A stretch of DNA of 64,000 bases from Echinicola vietnamensis DSM 17526 (GTDB lineage Bacteria > Bacteroidota > Bacteroidia > Cytophagales > Cyclobacteriaceae): the NCBI RefSeq assembly GCF_000325705.1, contig NC_019904.1:3660001-3724000 (forward strand), written 5' to 3'. Position 1 is the stretch's first letter. Every line of letters begins with the position of its first letter. A program made the position numbers and the translations under genes. Positions 45,545-55,043 of this stretch are shown here, one piece after another. The notes beneath the pieces are model-generated. The model saw only the letters and a list, made by a program, of their open reading frames with translations. It had not been told where the DNA came from and did not search any database.

Positions 45545-46972
45545 TTATTGGAAGTTAAAATAGCTTTTGGCGTTGTTATAGCAGATGTCCTGAACCAGCT
45601 TGCCAAGCCATTTTTCATCTGCAGGAAGTTCTCCATTGGCTACATCATTGCCGAGGAGGTTACAGAGGGTTCTGCGGAAATATTCATGCCTGGGGAAGGA
45701 CAGGAAGCTTCTGGAATCCGTCAGCATCCCCACGAAACAACTAAGCAAGCCCATGTTTGAAAGGGTGTTCATTTGTTTTTCCATACCATCCTTTTGGTCC
45801 AAGAACCACCACCCTGATCCAAACTGCACCTTTCCTCGGATGGACCCGTCATTGAAATTGCCCGTCATAGTGGCCATCACCTCATTGTCCCTAGGGTTTA
45901 GGTTGTAAAGAATGGTTTTGCATAGTTGGTCTGTCTTGTCCAGTTCATTCAGAAACTGGGAAAGGGATTTTGCTTGGTCAAAGTCTCCAATGCTATCAAA
46001 ACCTGTATCCGGTCCAAGCGTTTCCAGCATGCGCTCATTGGTGTTGCGAAGTGCCCCTAGGTGGAATTGCTGCGTCCAGCCTTTAGCATGGTAAAGCCGG
46101 CAAAGCTCCAAGAGTGTGACAAACTTAAAATAGGCCGTTTCTTCCCGGTCAAGTGGTTTGTCAGCAAGGATTTTTTTGAAAAGGATTTCAATATCAAATG
46201 TCCCTAAAGGGAAATAATAAAGCTGCTCCAAGCCATGATCCGCAAGTCTTCCGCCATGTTGATGGAAAAAGTCGATCCTGTTTTCCAATGCCGCCATGAG
46301 CTGTTCATGACTGTTGATTTCCATATTACTGGCTGAACCAAGCTGCTCTAAATAGGCCTTGTACTGCCCCAGGTTTTCTACAGCAAAGGATTTGTCGGGA
46401 CGAAAAGTAGGGAAAAGCCCAATCGGCATATCGTTTTCAGCGGCTTTACGATGAAATTCCAAGGAGTCAGTGGGGTCGTCCGTGGTGCACACCGTTTCTA
46501 CGTTCATTCCGGTGAGGAGCGATTGGGTACTATGTGAATCCTGTTCCAACTGGCGGTTGGTTTGTTGGTAGATTTCATCTGCATTATCGGCTGATAGTAA
46601 TTCTTCTATTCCAAAATACCTGAGGAGTTCCAAGTGTGTCCAATGATAAAGTGGGTTCCGCATGGTATAAGGAACTGTATAGGCCCATTTCTGGAATTTT
46701 TCTTTATCCGAAGCAGTCCCTGTGATATACGTTTCATCAATTCCCAAGGTCCGCATGGCCCTCCATTTATAATGATCTCCTGCCAGCCAGATTTTGGAAA
46801 TATTATCGAATTTCCTGTTTTCGGCCAGGTCTTTCGGAGAAAGATGGCAGTGGTAATCGATAATGGGCATGTTTTTGGCATAATCGTGATAGAGCACATT
46901 TGCCATCTCAGTTTGTAACAAGAAATTTTCTTTGATAAAAGTAGCCTTTACTTTGGGCTCAACATTACTCAT
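45545..46972 (-). CDS. uxaC: Uronate isomerase, copy 2 (glucuronate branch)
   Basis: A 475-residue uronate isomerase with HCH at residues 41-43 (IIDYHCHLSP) and the same GDHYKWRAMRTLGIDE block as copy 1; the two are highly similar over the whole length, notably in the last 130 residues. It leads the uxaC-SDR-uxuA unit that converts glucuronate to 2-keto-3-deoxygluconate, and is divergent from the second lacI. The 365-bp divergent gap holds an operator-like site at 47214. The duplicate probably lets galacturonate and glucuronate use be induced separately. Confidence 0.96.
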   Translation of the reverse strand: MSNVEPKVKATFIKENFLLQTEMANVLYHDYAKNMPIIDYHCHLSPKDLAENRKFDNISKIWLAGDHYKWRAMRTLGIDETYITGTASDKEKFQKWAYTVPYTMRNPLYHWTHLELLRYFGIEELLSADNADEIYQQTNRQLEQDSHSTQSLLTGMNVETVCTTDDPTDSLEFHRKAAENDMPIGLFPTFRPDKSFAVENLGQYKAYLEQLGSASNMEINSHEQLMAALENRIDFFHQHGGRLADHGLEQLYYFPLGTFDIEILFKKILADKPLDREETAYFKFVTLLELCRLYHAKGWTQQFHLGALRNTNERMLETLGPDTGFDSIGDFDQAKSLSQFLNELDKTDQLCKTILYNLNPRDNEVMATMTGNFNDGSIRGKVQFGSGWWFLDQKDGMEKQMNTLSNMGLLSCFVGMLTDSRSFLSFPRHEYFRRTLCNLLGNDVANGELPADEKWLGKLVQDICYNNAKSYFNFQ

Positions 46973-47213
46973 AATTTTAACGGTTTATTTTTAAGGCCCT
47001 TTAACGAGATAACACTAAAATGGTCTTTTGAAAATTGGATGTTCACCCAATTTTCATAGGTTAAATGATAGTTGGCTGCCTGGAATGAAATAATATTTTA
47101 CCTTCCATTTGAGATGGCCGTTCCAAGATGGTTAAAGTGTTACCGGGAAATCCTTTATTGAGTAATAATAACTAATGTTTACTGGTTTTGTAAAAAAATC
47201 ACATACTTTAATC

Positions 47214-47228
47214 ACGGAATCGTTTTCG
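47214..47228. promoter_or_regulatory. Candidate operator for the second LacI (class ACGGAATCGTTTTCG)
   Basis: ACGGAATCGTTTTCG in the uxaC2/lacI2 divergent gap (46973-47336) matches the 53488 site (ACGGAATCGATTTCG) at 14 of 15 positions. It is 108 bp before the lacI2 start. The rest of the gap is AT-rich with no other site I can support. Confidence 0.65.
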
Positions 47229-47273
47229 CTTGGATGGCAGGTAAGGGCAGTATGGCGGACGTATTTATCGGCT

Positions 47274-47310
47274 TGAATTTAAAATGGATTCCCGAAATAA
47301 CTTAAATTTG
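47274..47310 (+). promoter_or_regulatory. Candidate promoter of the second lacI
   Basis: TAAATTTG (47303-47310) fits the Bacteroidota -7 box TAnnTTTG, 26 bp before the ATG. The nearest TTG is at 47274-47276, 26 bp upstream, a little far for the -33 box. Confidence 0.4.
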
Positions 47311-47336
47311 ATATCATAACTGCTGTATAATTAATA

Positions 47337-48359
47337 ATGAGTGGAGTAAACATAAAGAAACTGGCCGAAGCACTTAATCTGGCACCTTCCACGGTATCCA
47401 GGGCATTAAACGATAGCTATGAGATCAGTGAGAAGACCAAAAAACGGGTGCTGGATATGGCCAAGCAGATGAATTATCAGCCAAATCCATTTGCCAGAAG
47501 TCTTCGGGAACATAGAAGCAAGACCATTGCGATGATCATTCCCGATTTGGTCAATAATTTTTTTGCACAAGTGATCGAAGGGGTAGAGGAGATAACACAG
47601 CAATTTGGTTACCACTTGTTGGTTTATCATACGCATGAAGACGTGGAAAAAGAAAAAGAAATCGTGACGCATTTGCTTAATGGGCGAGTCGATGGCATTA
47701 TGATGTCAGTTTCCCACCAGACAAAAGACATAGAACACCTGCACAATGTTTATGAAAGACGAATTCCCATCATCTTCTTTGATAGGATTTGCGAAACCAT
47801 TCCAACCACCAAATTTGTCACCAACGGCTACGAGAGTGGGTACGAACTGGCCAGCCATATGATTAAAGAAGGCTGTAGGCGGATTGCTTTTTTATTATTG
47901 TCCCAAGAAATATCGATCAGCCAGCAGCGTCTCAGGGGCTATTTGGATGCCCTTAAAGATCATGGTATCGCACAGGATGATTCCCTGGTGCTGAAATGCG
48001 TGAATGCGGACGAAGATAATCATCGTATCATAAAAGATTTTTTATGTAGCGAAGTGAACCCAGATGGTGTATTGGCGGCGGTAGAAAAACTGGCTATTAG
48101 CACGTATCACGTGGCCAGGGACCTGCAGTTGACGATTCCCGATCAGTTAAAGGTAGCTTGTTTTTCCAACATGAAAATTGCAGATCTTTTGGCGCCGAGT
48201 CTGACCACCGTGGCCCAGCCCACGCATGAATTTGGGCGGCAAGCAGCTAGCCTATTGATGAATAAGCTGACCAAAAAGAATGCTCCTGATTTTGAGGATG
48301 AAGTAATTGTTTTGCCTTCTACCATGCATATTAGAAAGTCTTCAATGGCCCATAATTGA
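47337..48359 (+). CDS. LacI-family repressor of the second hexuronate locus
   Basis: A 340-residue LacI/GalR protein: HTH and hinge VNIKKLAEALNLAPSTVSRAL (about residues 3-23), NYQPNPFARSLR, then an effector domain with MIIPDLVNNFFAQVIEGVEE. It is divergent from uxaC2-SDR-uxuA and lies next to SusD2/SusC2 and the MFS gene. The operator-like sites at 47214 and 53484 share a sequence distinct in its flanks from the GCAATCGATTGC class of the first LacI, consistent with separate regulons. The effector is inferred to be a glucuronate-pathway sugar acid. Confidence 0.93.
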   Translation: MSGVNIKKLAEALNLAPSTVSRALNDSYEISEKTKKRVLDMAKQMNYQPNPFARSLREHRSKTIAMIIPDLVNNFFAQVIEGVEEITQQFGYHLLVYHTHEDVEKEKEIVTHLLNGRVDGIMMSVSHQTKDIEHLHNVYERRIPIIFFDRICETIPTTKFVTNGYESGYELASHMIKEGCRRIAFLLLSQEISISQQRLRGYLDALKDHGIAQDDSLVLKCVNADEDNHRIIKDFLCSEVNPDGVLAAVEKLAISTYHVARDLQLTIPDQLKVACFSNMKIADLLAPSLTTVAQPTHEFGRQAASLLMNKLTKKNAPDFEDEVIVLPSTMHIRKSSMAHN

Positions 48360-48572
48360 CGGGATTTCACCCTACGGAAAAGTTTGGCTCGATAGTCATC
48401 CTGAGGCTTGTCCGGCAGCGAGTAGAAGGATGTTGTATAGTCTCAACTGAGTTCAATAGGCGGACGATCGGCCTCGCATTCATAGGATTCCATATAGCAT
48501 TTTACATTCACACGCTTATTTGAAGTCTTTTTTATATCCTAGAATTGAAGGTGGTTTTTTAAGGCAATAAAA
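48360..48572. other. Intergenic region after lacI2
   Basis: It contains a loose inverted repeat (TCATCCTGAGG... AGAAGGATG, 48396-48431) of a type often dispersed in intergenic DNA, and no ORF or clear plus-strand terminator. Confidence 0.4.
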
Positions 48573-48605
48573 AAACGCCAACTGAAACAGGTCCAGCTGG
48601 CGTTT
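48573..48605 (-). terminator. Terminator of the SusC2/SusD2 unit
   Basis: AAACGCCA (48573-48580) pairs with TGGCGTTT (48598-48605), extended by CTG/CAG after one mismatch; an A-run to its left gives the T-run on the minus strand. It is 27 bp past the SusD2 stop. Confidence 0.8.
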
Positions 48606-48631
48606 GATAGGTTGGTGGTAAATAAAATGGG

Positions 48632-50308
48632 TTAATATCCAGGGTTTTGAGGGAAGGCGCCGCTTCCTCCAGCTGTCCTGTCAATTTGGTCTTGAGGGAT
48701 GGGCCTTAAAATATGGGTCGCTTTAATGTTTGGGGAACCTGCTTCATTGTACATTTGAACCCGCTCTACCAATACGCCCCATCTGGCCAAGTCCATCCAT
48801 CGCTTTTGTTCTCCGAGTAATTCCCTGGCACGCTCGTCCATGATGAATTCCAAGTTGAGCTCAGCAGAAGTGATTTCCATTTCGGCTTCTTTGCCAGGCC
48901 ATGCAGCCCGTCGCCGGATCATATTGATGTTTTCTAAGGCCTCGTCTATTTTATCCTGCTGGAACTGTGCTTCTGCCAGCATTAGGTAAGTGTCCGCTAG
49001 CCTGAAAGCAATATAGTCCCTTCCGCCCTCAGCTTGGGTTTTATCCTGCCTGCCCGGATCTAAATGTTTGTTGAGCGTAGGGTACAGTTTATCTGTGTAC
49101 ATGCTGGGCGTGAGGATCTGATAAGGTTTTGCGGCCCGTTCAGCTTCAGGAATCTCATATCCAGGGATATAAATGGCTGTATCTCCTTCCGCAAAGGAGA
49201 CGGTGCTTTTGCTCAGGTCAAAAGTGGTGTTGTAATCTCCGGGATTGTTAGAATAAAAGACATTCTTGAACGATTTTTGATAGCGGGCATCCACATCCCT
49301 ATTGACAAATGCCTGATTTAAGGTGTATGCTGTCGGGCGGTATCTTTTCCAAGGCCTACCATTGGCAACATCCCGCTGCATGCCCGGTTGGACATCGTAT
49401 TCCATTAGGAAATAGAGGTGGGTGTTGTTTCCTCCGCCATTGGTAAGGGGATCACGAGTGTACTGAATACTAAAAATGACTTCGTCATTGATTTCATTTC
49501 CGAAGGCATAGACATCTGCAAAATCTGGAAGCAATTGGAAGCCATAATCATCAATCACTTTTTGGAAATAGGATTCCGCATTGGAGAAATCACTTCCTTC
49601 ACTGGCATCCGAGTAGCCTTTGGTCAAGTAAACCAATCCCAAAAGATGCTCTGCTGCTGGCCTGGTGGCTTTTCCGTAAGATGAGGCACGCATGGTAGGT
49701 TCGAGGTCTGGAATGGCAGCTTCTAAATCTGCAATAATGGCGGTGTACATATCGGCCAAGGAGGCGCGCCCCACCTCGTTGGTGGGAACGACTGTCTCAC
49801 TTAGCTGAAGGTCTACCCCTCCAAAATGTTGGGTCAATACGAAATAGTGATGGGCACGGATAAATTTGGCTTCAGCAATGTACTGGGTCTTTAGGCTTTC
49901 TTCCAATCCAGTCACCGCTGGTGCACGATCGATAACAGCATTACAAGTGTTAATGCCTGTATAAAAATTGTTCCATACTTCCCGTACATGGCCTGTCCTA
50001 GGATCAAATTGTGAAGTATATTGGTTCATGAATTTCCAGCTCCCGTCGGCGCCATTGGTGTAGGTGTCGGTACCGAAAATCGTAAAGTTATTGCCTCTTT
50101 CGGTTCCATAGAAAGACCTGAACGTACTATAGGCAGCATTCACTCCATCACGGAGACCGCTGGGTGTATTCATGTAATTATCCCCGATATTGGCAATAAC
50201 TTCTTCTTCCAATACGCCTTCACAGGACGGCAGCAAGGCCATTCCCAATCCTAAGGAGCAAGCAAGAAAAACGGTGGACAGTTTGTTTTTATAACTATTG
50301 ATTCGCAT
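48632..50308 (-). CDS. SusD/RagB-type surface lipoprotein, second pair
   Basis: A 558-residue SusD homologue; lipobox ending LLPSC (about residue 29), then CEGVLEEEVIANIGDNYMNTPSG, the helical core (AEAKFIRAHHYFVLTQHFGG) and the C-terminal FRLADTYLMLAEAQFQQDKIDEALENIN and FIMDERARELLGEQKRWMDLARWG. It lies 24 bp after SusC2 in one transcript. Unlike the pair at 19724-24837 it has no third surface protein and no degradative enzyme beside it. Confidence 0.95.
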   Translation of the reverse strand: MRINSYKNKLSTVFLACSLGLGMALLPSCEGVLEEEVIANIGDNYMNTPSGLRDGVNAAYSTFRSFYGTERGNNFTIFGTDTYTNGADGSWKFMNQYTSQFDPRTGHVREVWNNFYTGINTCNAVIDRAPAVTGLEESLKTQYIAEAKFIRAHHYFVLTQHFGGVDLQLSETVVPTNEVGRASLADMYTAIIADLEAAIPDLEPTMRASSYGKATRPAAEHLLGLVYLTKGYSDASEGSDFSNAESYFQKVIDDYGFQLLPDFADVYAFGNEINDEVIFSIQYTRDPLTNGGGNNTHLYFLMEYDVQPGMQRDVANGRPWKRYRPTAYTLNQAFVNRDVDARYQKSFKNVFYSNNPGDYNTTFDLSKSTVSFAEGDTAIYIPGYEIPEAERAAKPYQILTPSMYTDKLYPTLNKHLDPGRQDKTQAEGGRDYIAFRLADTYLMLAEAQFQQDKIDEALENINMIRRRAAWPGKEAEMEITSAELNLEFIMDERARELLGEQKRWMDLARWGVLVERVQMYNEAGSPNIKATHILRPIPQDQIDRTAGGSGAFPQNPGY

Positions 50309-50332
50309 AAGTTCTGTTCTTTTAAATCCTCA

Positions 50333-53300
50333 TTAAAATTTTGCATTTATACCAAAAGTAAAGGAAGTAACGGCCGGTGAGATATTGGCATTTACTTCTC
50401 CAGCGCCAGCTCCTTGATCACCATCCAAGTAAACCTCAGGGTCGATGCCCTTGTGCTTGGTGCGGTATTCAGCAAATATGAAAGGTTGCTGGATACTACT
50501 GTAAAGCCTTAGACTGCTCATACCGATCTTCCCAGCAATTTTATCTGGAAAGTTGTAGCCCACATTGATGTTCCGCACTTTTATAAAAGTCCCATCAAAA
50601 TAGGACATAGAGCTTGCATATTTGGGGCTTTCCTGGTTTTGGTTAGGACGAGGAAATTCATTGGTGGGGTTGTTTGGAGTCCAATAATCCACGGCGAGGT
50701 TATTGTATCGGCCGTATAGCCCGTTAAATTGGTCATGGAAACGACTTCTGATCATGGAACCGAATCGACCATAGATAAAGAAGGATAGGTCAATGTTTTT
50801 ATAGGAAAACCTATTGGTCATCCCCAACACGAAATCCGGTACTGCTGAGCCCAGAATCTGGCGATCATCTGCATTGATTTGGCCATCATTATTGATGTCT
50901 TCTATCCTGATTTCTCCGACATTGTCTTCGTAAGATTCCGCAATATCCGCCTGGTCTGTCTGCCAAATGCCGATTTTCTTATAATCATAAAATACCGTTA
51001 ACGCTTCTCCCACAAATCGTCCGGCAGAAATATCATCGCCGTTTGGAAGCTCTAGGATTTCTTCTCTGTTGCGGTTAAAAATAAAGTCTGTTGTCCAAGT
51101 GAAATTGCTATTGTCTATGTTGACACTGTTTATGGTGAGCTCAACACCTCGGTTTTGGGTCTTGCCTACATTGGTGGTATAACCTCCAAAGCCGATGGAG
51201 TTGGGCAAAGGCTGTGGCGCCAGGAGGTCCTTGGTAGTCGTAACATAATATTCCAAACTACCGCTGATCCGACCTGCTATTAAGGAGAAATCCAAGCCCG
51301 TGTTTAGGGTAGTAGACGTTTCCCATCGAAGGTCCGGATTGCCAATGGTATTGGGACCATACCCGAATGCAGGGCTGTTTTCATAAGCATAAGTACTTCT
51401 GCCCAATAGCGGTTGGGTCTGATAAGGATCGATGGCCTGGTTACCGATGGATCCATAACTTACCCTTAGCTTGAGTTGGTCAAATGTTTCACTGGCTTTA
51501 AAGAATGGCTCGTCACTAATGTTCCAGCCCACTGCCACGGATGGGAAGTAGGAAAATTTATTGTTTTCTCCAAATTTCGAGGATCCATCAGCTCTTAAGG
51601 TACCTGTAATGAGGTACTTGCCTTTGAAATTGTAATTAAGTCGCCCCATGAAGGACAGCAGGGTCCATTGGGTCAAATTGGTGTTGGCTCCGGTGATTTG
51701 GCTGGCGTCCCCGAGCCTGTTATAGCTTTGACTTTCGGCGGGAATACCTTGGACACTTAGAAAAGTCTCTTCTAAATTATCCTTTTGGATGGATTGGAGA
51801 CCGGTGAATTTAAAGGTATGGTCTTCGCCAAATGTTCGGTCATAGGTAATGATGTTTTCCAATGTGTAGTTAAACCTGAAATCTTCATTCACACTGCCTA
51901 TGGGATCGCCACCTCTTCTGGAATTGGTCTGCGAACCTGTAAACCTGCCGTTTCGGTCGATCGTGATGTCCGGACCAAAATTTACCCGGTACGTCAGACC
52001 GTCTATGATCTTCCACTCTGCATAAATACTGTTGAATATCCTGTACCTTTTGGTAAGGTCAATGATGGCGCCAGGCACGATTTCCGCTAGGGGGTTGGTC
52101 CTGAGGCCGTCAGAGGTGGGCAGGAAAATAAGGTTTCCATCTTCATCATAAGGCTTGCCGAGTGGGTTCTCCTGCATGGCACCACCGATCGGGTTGAAGT
52201 TTTCCCCGTTTCTTTCGCTGTAAGAAACTAACGTAGAGGTCCCAAAGCGGATTTTATCGTTGATTTTATGGTCAACGTTTGCACGGAAGTTATACCTTGT
52301 GTAGTCTTGGTTGATGACCACGCCTTTATCCTGAAAGAAGCCTCCGGAGACAAAAAACTGGGTTTTTTCACTTCCTCCGGAAACCGATAATTGATGACTT
52401 TGGATGGCACCTGTCCGGGTGAGGGCTCCTACATAATCGGTCGTTCTTCCCGCAGCAATGCCTTCCAGCTCTACAGGTTCAAATAGGGCTTCGTCTGCCT
52501 CTTGGGTAGCAGGACCTTCTGGATAATTCCCCGTAGCCCTGCGCGACTCACGTTTGTATTCGGCAAATTCGGGACCGTTAAACACTTCTATCGTTCCTAG
52601 TGATTCATTGAAACCATAATAGGAATCCAAGGAAACTACCGTTTTGCCTGTAGTCCCCCTTTTGGTGGTGACCAACACGACGCCATTGGCGCCCCGCGAA
52701 CCGTAAATGGCCGTAGCAGAGGCATCCTTTAGGATTTCCATGGACGTAATGTCATTTGGGTTGATGTCGTTGATGCCCCCGGCGATGGGGATTCCATCTA
52801 CCACGTAGAGCGGCTCATTGCTGGCGTTAAAGGATCTTCTGCCCCGTATCCGTACTTGGGGAGCAGCACCGGGCTTACTGCCAGGGGAGGTGACGTCCAC
52901 CCCAGACGAACGCCCTTGCAATGCCTGGCGGGCATCGGTGATGGGCTGGTCGGTAATTTCTTTTGAGCTTACTGAAGAAATGGCCCCGGTAAGCTGACTT
53001 TTTTTGACGGAGCCATATCCCACGACCACCACCTCTTCCAAGTCTGACACATCCGGTGTTAAAGCGACATCAATGGTGGTTTGATTGCCGACGAGCACCT
53101 CGGTAGTCTTGTAGCCAATAAAGGAAAATTGTAAAGTTTGGTCTGCACTGGCCGAAATGGTGTATTTTCCATCGATGTCTGCGGCCGTGCCATTGCTGGT
53201 GCCTTTGATTAAGACTGCTGCGCCTGGAATAGGCATCCCGTTTTCATCGGTAATGGTCCCAGTGACTTGTACATTTTGGGCCAGAATAGGCCCGGAAAGG

Positions 53301-53350
53301 AATAGCAGGAACACAAGTGCCCCCACCCAAAAGTAAATTTTGGTTTGCAT
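50333..53350 (-). CDS. SusC-type TonB-dependent transporter, second pair
   Basis: A 1005-residue SusC/RagA importer. Signal peptide ends near GPILAQ (residue 25); carboxypeptidase-regulatory-like domain VTGTITDENGMPIPGAAV; TonB box and plug VVVGYGSVKKSQLTGAISSV, RIRGRRSFNASNEPLYVVDGIP, SMEILKDASATAIYGSRGANGVV; barrel ending FTFGINAKF. It belongs to the second hexuronate locus, divergent from the MFS transporter with an operator-like palindrome between them. It likely imports an uronate-containing oligosaccharide whose degrading enzymes are encoded elsewhere. Confidence 0.95.
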   Translation of the reverse strand: MQTKIYFWVGALVFLLFLSGPILAQNVQVTGTITDENGMPIPGAAVLIKGTSNGTAADIDGKYTISASADQTLQFSFIGYKTTEVLVGNQTTIDVALTPDVSDLEEVVVVGYGSVKKSQLTGAISSVSSKEITDQPITDARQALQGRSSGVDVTSPGSKPGAAPQVRIRGRRSFNASNEPLYVVDGIPIAGGINDINPNDITSMEILKDASATAIYGSRGANGVVLVTTKRGTTGKTVVSLDSYYGFNESLGTIEVFNGPEFAEYKRESRRATGNYPEGPATQEADEALFEPVELEGIAAGRTTDYVGALTRTGAIQSHQLSVSGGSEKTQFFVSGGFFQDKGVVINQDYTRYNFRANVDHKINDKIRFGTSTLVSYSERNGENFNPIGGAMQENPLGKPYDEDGNLIFLPTSDGLRTNPLAEIVPGAIIDLTKRYRIFNSIYAEWKIIDGLTYRVNFGPDITIDRNGRFTGSQTNSRRGGDPIGSVNEDFRFNYTLENIITYDRTFGEDHTFKFTGLQSIQKDNLEETFLSVQGIPAESQSYNRLGDASQITGANTNLTQWTLLSFMGRLNYNFKGKYLITGTLRADGSSKFGENNKFSYFPSVAVGWNISDEPFFKASETFDQLKLRVSYGSIGNQAIDPYQTQPLLGRSTYAYENSPAFGYGPNTIGNPDLRWETSTTLNTGLDFSLIAGRISGSLEYYVTTTKDLLAPQPLPNSIGFGGYTTNVGKTQNRGVELTINSVNIDNSNFTWTTDFIFNRNREEILELPNGDDISAGRFVGEALTVFYDYKKIGIWQTDQADIAESYEDNVGEIRIEDINNDGQINADDRQILGSAVPDFVLGMTNRFSYKNIDLSFFIYGRFGSMIRSRFHDQFNGLYGRYNNLAVDYWTPNNPTNEFPRPNQNQESPKYASSMSYFDGTFIKVRNINVGYNFPDKIAGKIGMSSLRLYSSIQQPFIFAEYRTKHKGIDPEVYLDGDQGAGAGEVNANISPAVTSFTFGINAKF

Positions 53351-53483
53351 AGTTATTTGGTTTAATGTTAATCATTAAAAGGGTTTAAATATTCTAATGA
53401 TCTTTTGCTTTTTGAAATAGATACATTAGGGATGATATAAATTAGGGATACTATTGACTGAATTCAAGGTGATATTATATTTT

Positions 53484-53507
53484 ATTTACGGAATCGATTT
53501 CGTAAAT
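53484..53507. promoter_or_regulatory. Candidate LacI operator between SusC2 and the hexuronate transporter
   Basis: A 24-bp near-perfect palindrome (11 of 12 pairs), ATTTACGGAATCG followed by ATTTCGTAAAT, centred between 53495 and 53496. It is 134 bp from the SusC2 start and 100 bp from the MFS start, so one repressor could control both. Confidence 0.75.
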
Positions 53508-53606
53508 AATGTTTTGTAAAAACATAAATGGACGGTTTCAAAATAATATAATTGGAGTATATCATCGATGAATAATTACATGGTCCATTCTAAATAATGA
53601 AAGGAA

Positions 53607-54932
53607 ATGGTTAAAATCAAATTAAATAGTATTATTAAAGGATATCGGTGGCGTATTGTGGCCTTGCTTTTTTTGGCTACTGCTATTAAGTATATCGACC
53701 GGAATGTCCTTTCGTTTACCATGATTGATGAAGGATTTCGGCGGGAAATGTTAGGTGTTTCGGATACGACAGCCCTATCCAGTGAATTGATCGGTAAATT
53801 CAAAATCCTGATGGGTTATGTCGATGCCAGTTTTAAATTTGCTTATGCCATCGGTTTTGTATTGATGGGATATTTTATCGATCGGGTTTTGGTCAGGAAA
53901 GGCTACAGTATCGCTATTGCTATTTGGAGTCTTGCAGGAATTGTCACGGCATTTGTCAGCAGCTTTAGAGGGCTTAGCTTTACGAGGTTTGTTTTCGGCT
54001 TTGGGGAATCCGCCAATTTTCCCGCGGCCATCAAAACCATCGCGGAGTGGTTCCCCAAAAAGGAGCGGTCTTTTGCCACCGGAATTTATAACGCCGGAGC
54101 CAATGTAGGAATCATGGCAACGGTTTTGATTGTCCCGGCCTTAATATTGAATTTGGGGTGGCGATGGTCATTTCTTTGTACTGGATTATTGGGCTTGGTG
54201 TTGTTGGCCTGTTGGCTTTTGATTTACAAACCGCCGAAAGCACACCCGAAAGTGAGCCAAGATGAGCAGGAACATATTCATGCTGACGAGGAAAGTGAAC
54301 ACGAAGCTGAAAAAGTCCCCTGGAAAGACTTGCTAAAGACCAAAGGCGCTTGGGCGATTGCCTTGGGGAAGTTTTTGACGGATCCGATCTGGTGGTTTTA
54401 CCTCACCTGGTTGCCGGATTTCTTTAATAGCAATGAGGCCTTGGAAACCAAACTTGACCTGACGGGACTGGCGCTTCCCTTTATCTTTATTTATTTCACA
54501 TCTGATCTGGGCAGTGTGTTTTTTGGTTGGTTATCGGGCAAGTTTATCAATATGGGCTGGTCGCTAAATAAGAGCCGAAAAGTCACGCTGCTGCTGTGCG
54601 CCTTGTTGGTGGTTCCCTTGATTTTTGCAGCAAAAGTCGCCAATGTATACGTTGCGATGGTATTGGTGGCTTTGGCAGCCGCGGCTCACCAAGGCTGGTC
54701 CGCAAACTTATTCACCTTATCTTCCGACATTTTTCCAAAGAGAGTAGTGGGATCGGTAGTGGGCTTGGCAGGAATGGTGGGAGGAATAGGAGGGACCATC
54801 TTTGCAGCCTTTGCAGGGATCATATTGGTAAAATGGGGGTATTTCCCAATCTTTATCATCGCGTCATCCGCTTACCTGCTGGCTTGGTTGATCATTCATC
54901 TTTTAGTGCCCAAGATCGGCGTGCGTTCATAG
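53607..54932 (+). CDS. exuT: MFS hexuronate transporter (ExuT/GudP type)
   Basis: A 441-residue inner-membrane protein with about twelve transmembrane helices and an acidic cytoplasmic loop in the middle (DEQEHIHADEESEHEAEK). Anion:cation symporter features: YIDRNVLSFT in helix 1 and RFVFGFGESANFPAAIKTIAEWFPKKERSFATGIYNAG, the family signature around helix 4-5. ExuT-type proteins import galacturonate and glucuronate with protons. Here it would carry uronates from periplasm to cytosol for UxaC. The operator at 53484 places it with the second LacI. Substrate range is inferred. Confidence 0.9.
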   Translation: MVKIKLNSIIKGYRWRIVALLFLATAIKYIDRNVLSFTMIDEGFRREMLGVSDTTALSSELIGKFKILMGYVDASFKFAYAIGFVLMGYFIDRVLVRKGYSIAIAIWSLAGIVTAFVSSFRGLSFTRFVFGFGESANFPAAIKTIAEWFPKKERSFATGIYNAGANVGIMATVLIVPALILNLGWRWSFLCTGLLGLVLLACWLLIYKPPKAHPKVSQDEQEHIHADEESEHEAEKVPWKDLLKTKGAWAIALGKFLTDPIWWFYLTWLPDFFNSNEALETKLDLTGLALPFIFIYFTSDLGSVFFGWLSGKFINMGWSLNKSRKVTLLLCALLVVPLIFAAKVANVYVAMVLVALAAAAHQGWSANLFTLSSDIFPKRVVGSVVGLAGMVGGIGGTIFAAFAGIILVKWGYFPIFIIASSAYLLAWLIIHLLVPKIGVRS

Positions 54933-54979
54933 CTCACTTCGGCAGCAATCTGGAGACCTTAATGGAACAAAGAATGAAA

Positions 54980-55017
54980 GTATTGCTTCTTCCAGTGGAG
55001 ATGGGAAGAAGCAATAC
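54980..55017. terminator. Bidirectional hairpin between exuT and the TIM-barrel gene
   Basis: GTATTGCTTCTTCC (54980-54993) and GGAAGAAGCAATAC (55004-55017) form a perfect 14-bp stem with a 10-nt loop between two converging genes. No T-run, so termination is inferred from position. Confidence 0.7.
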
Positions 55018-55043
55018 GATGGAAGTGAAGAAGGGTTTTTAGC

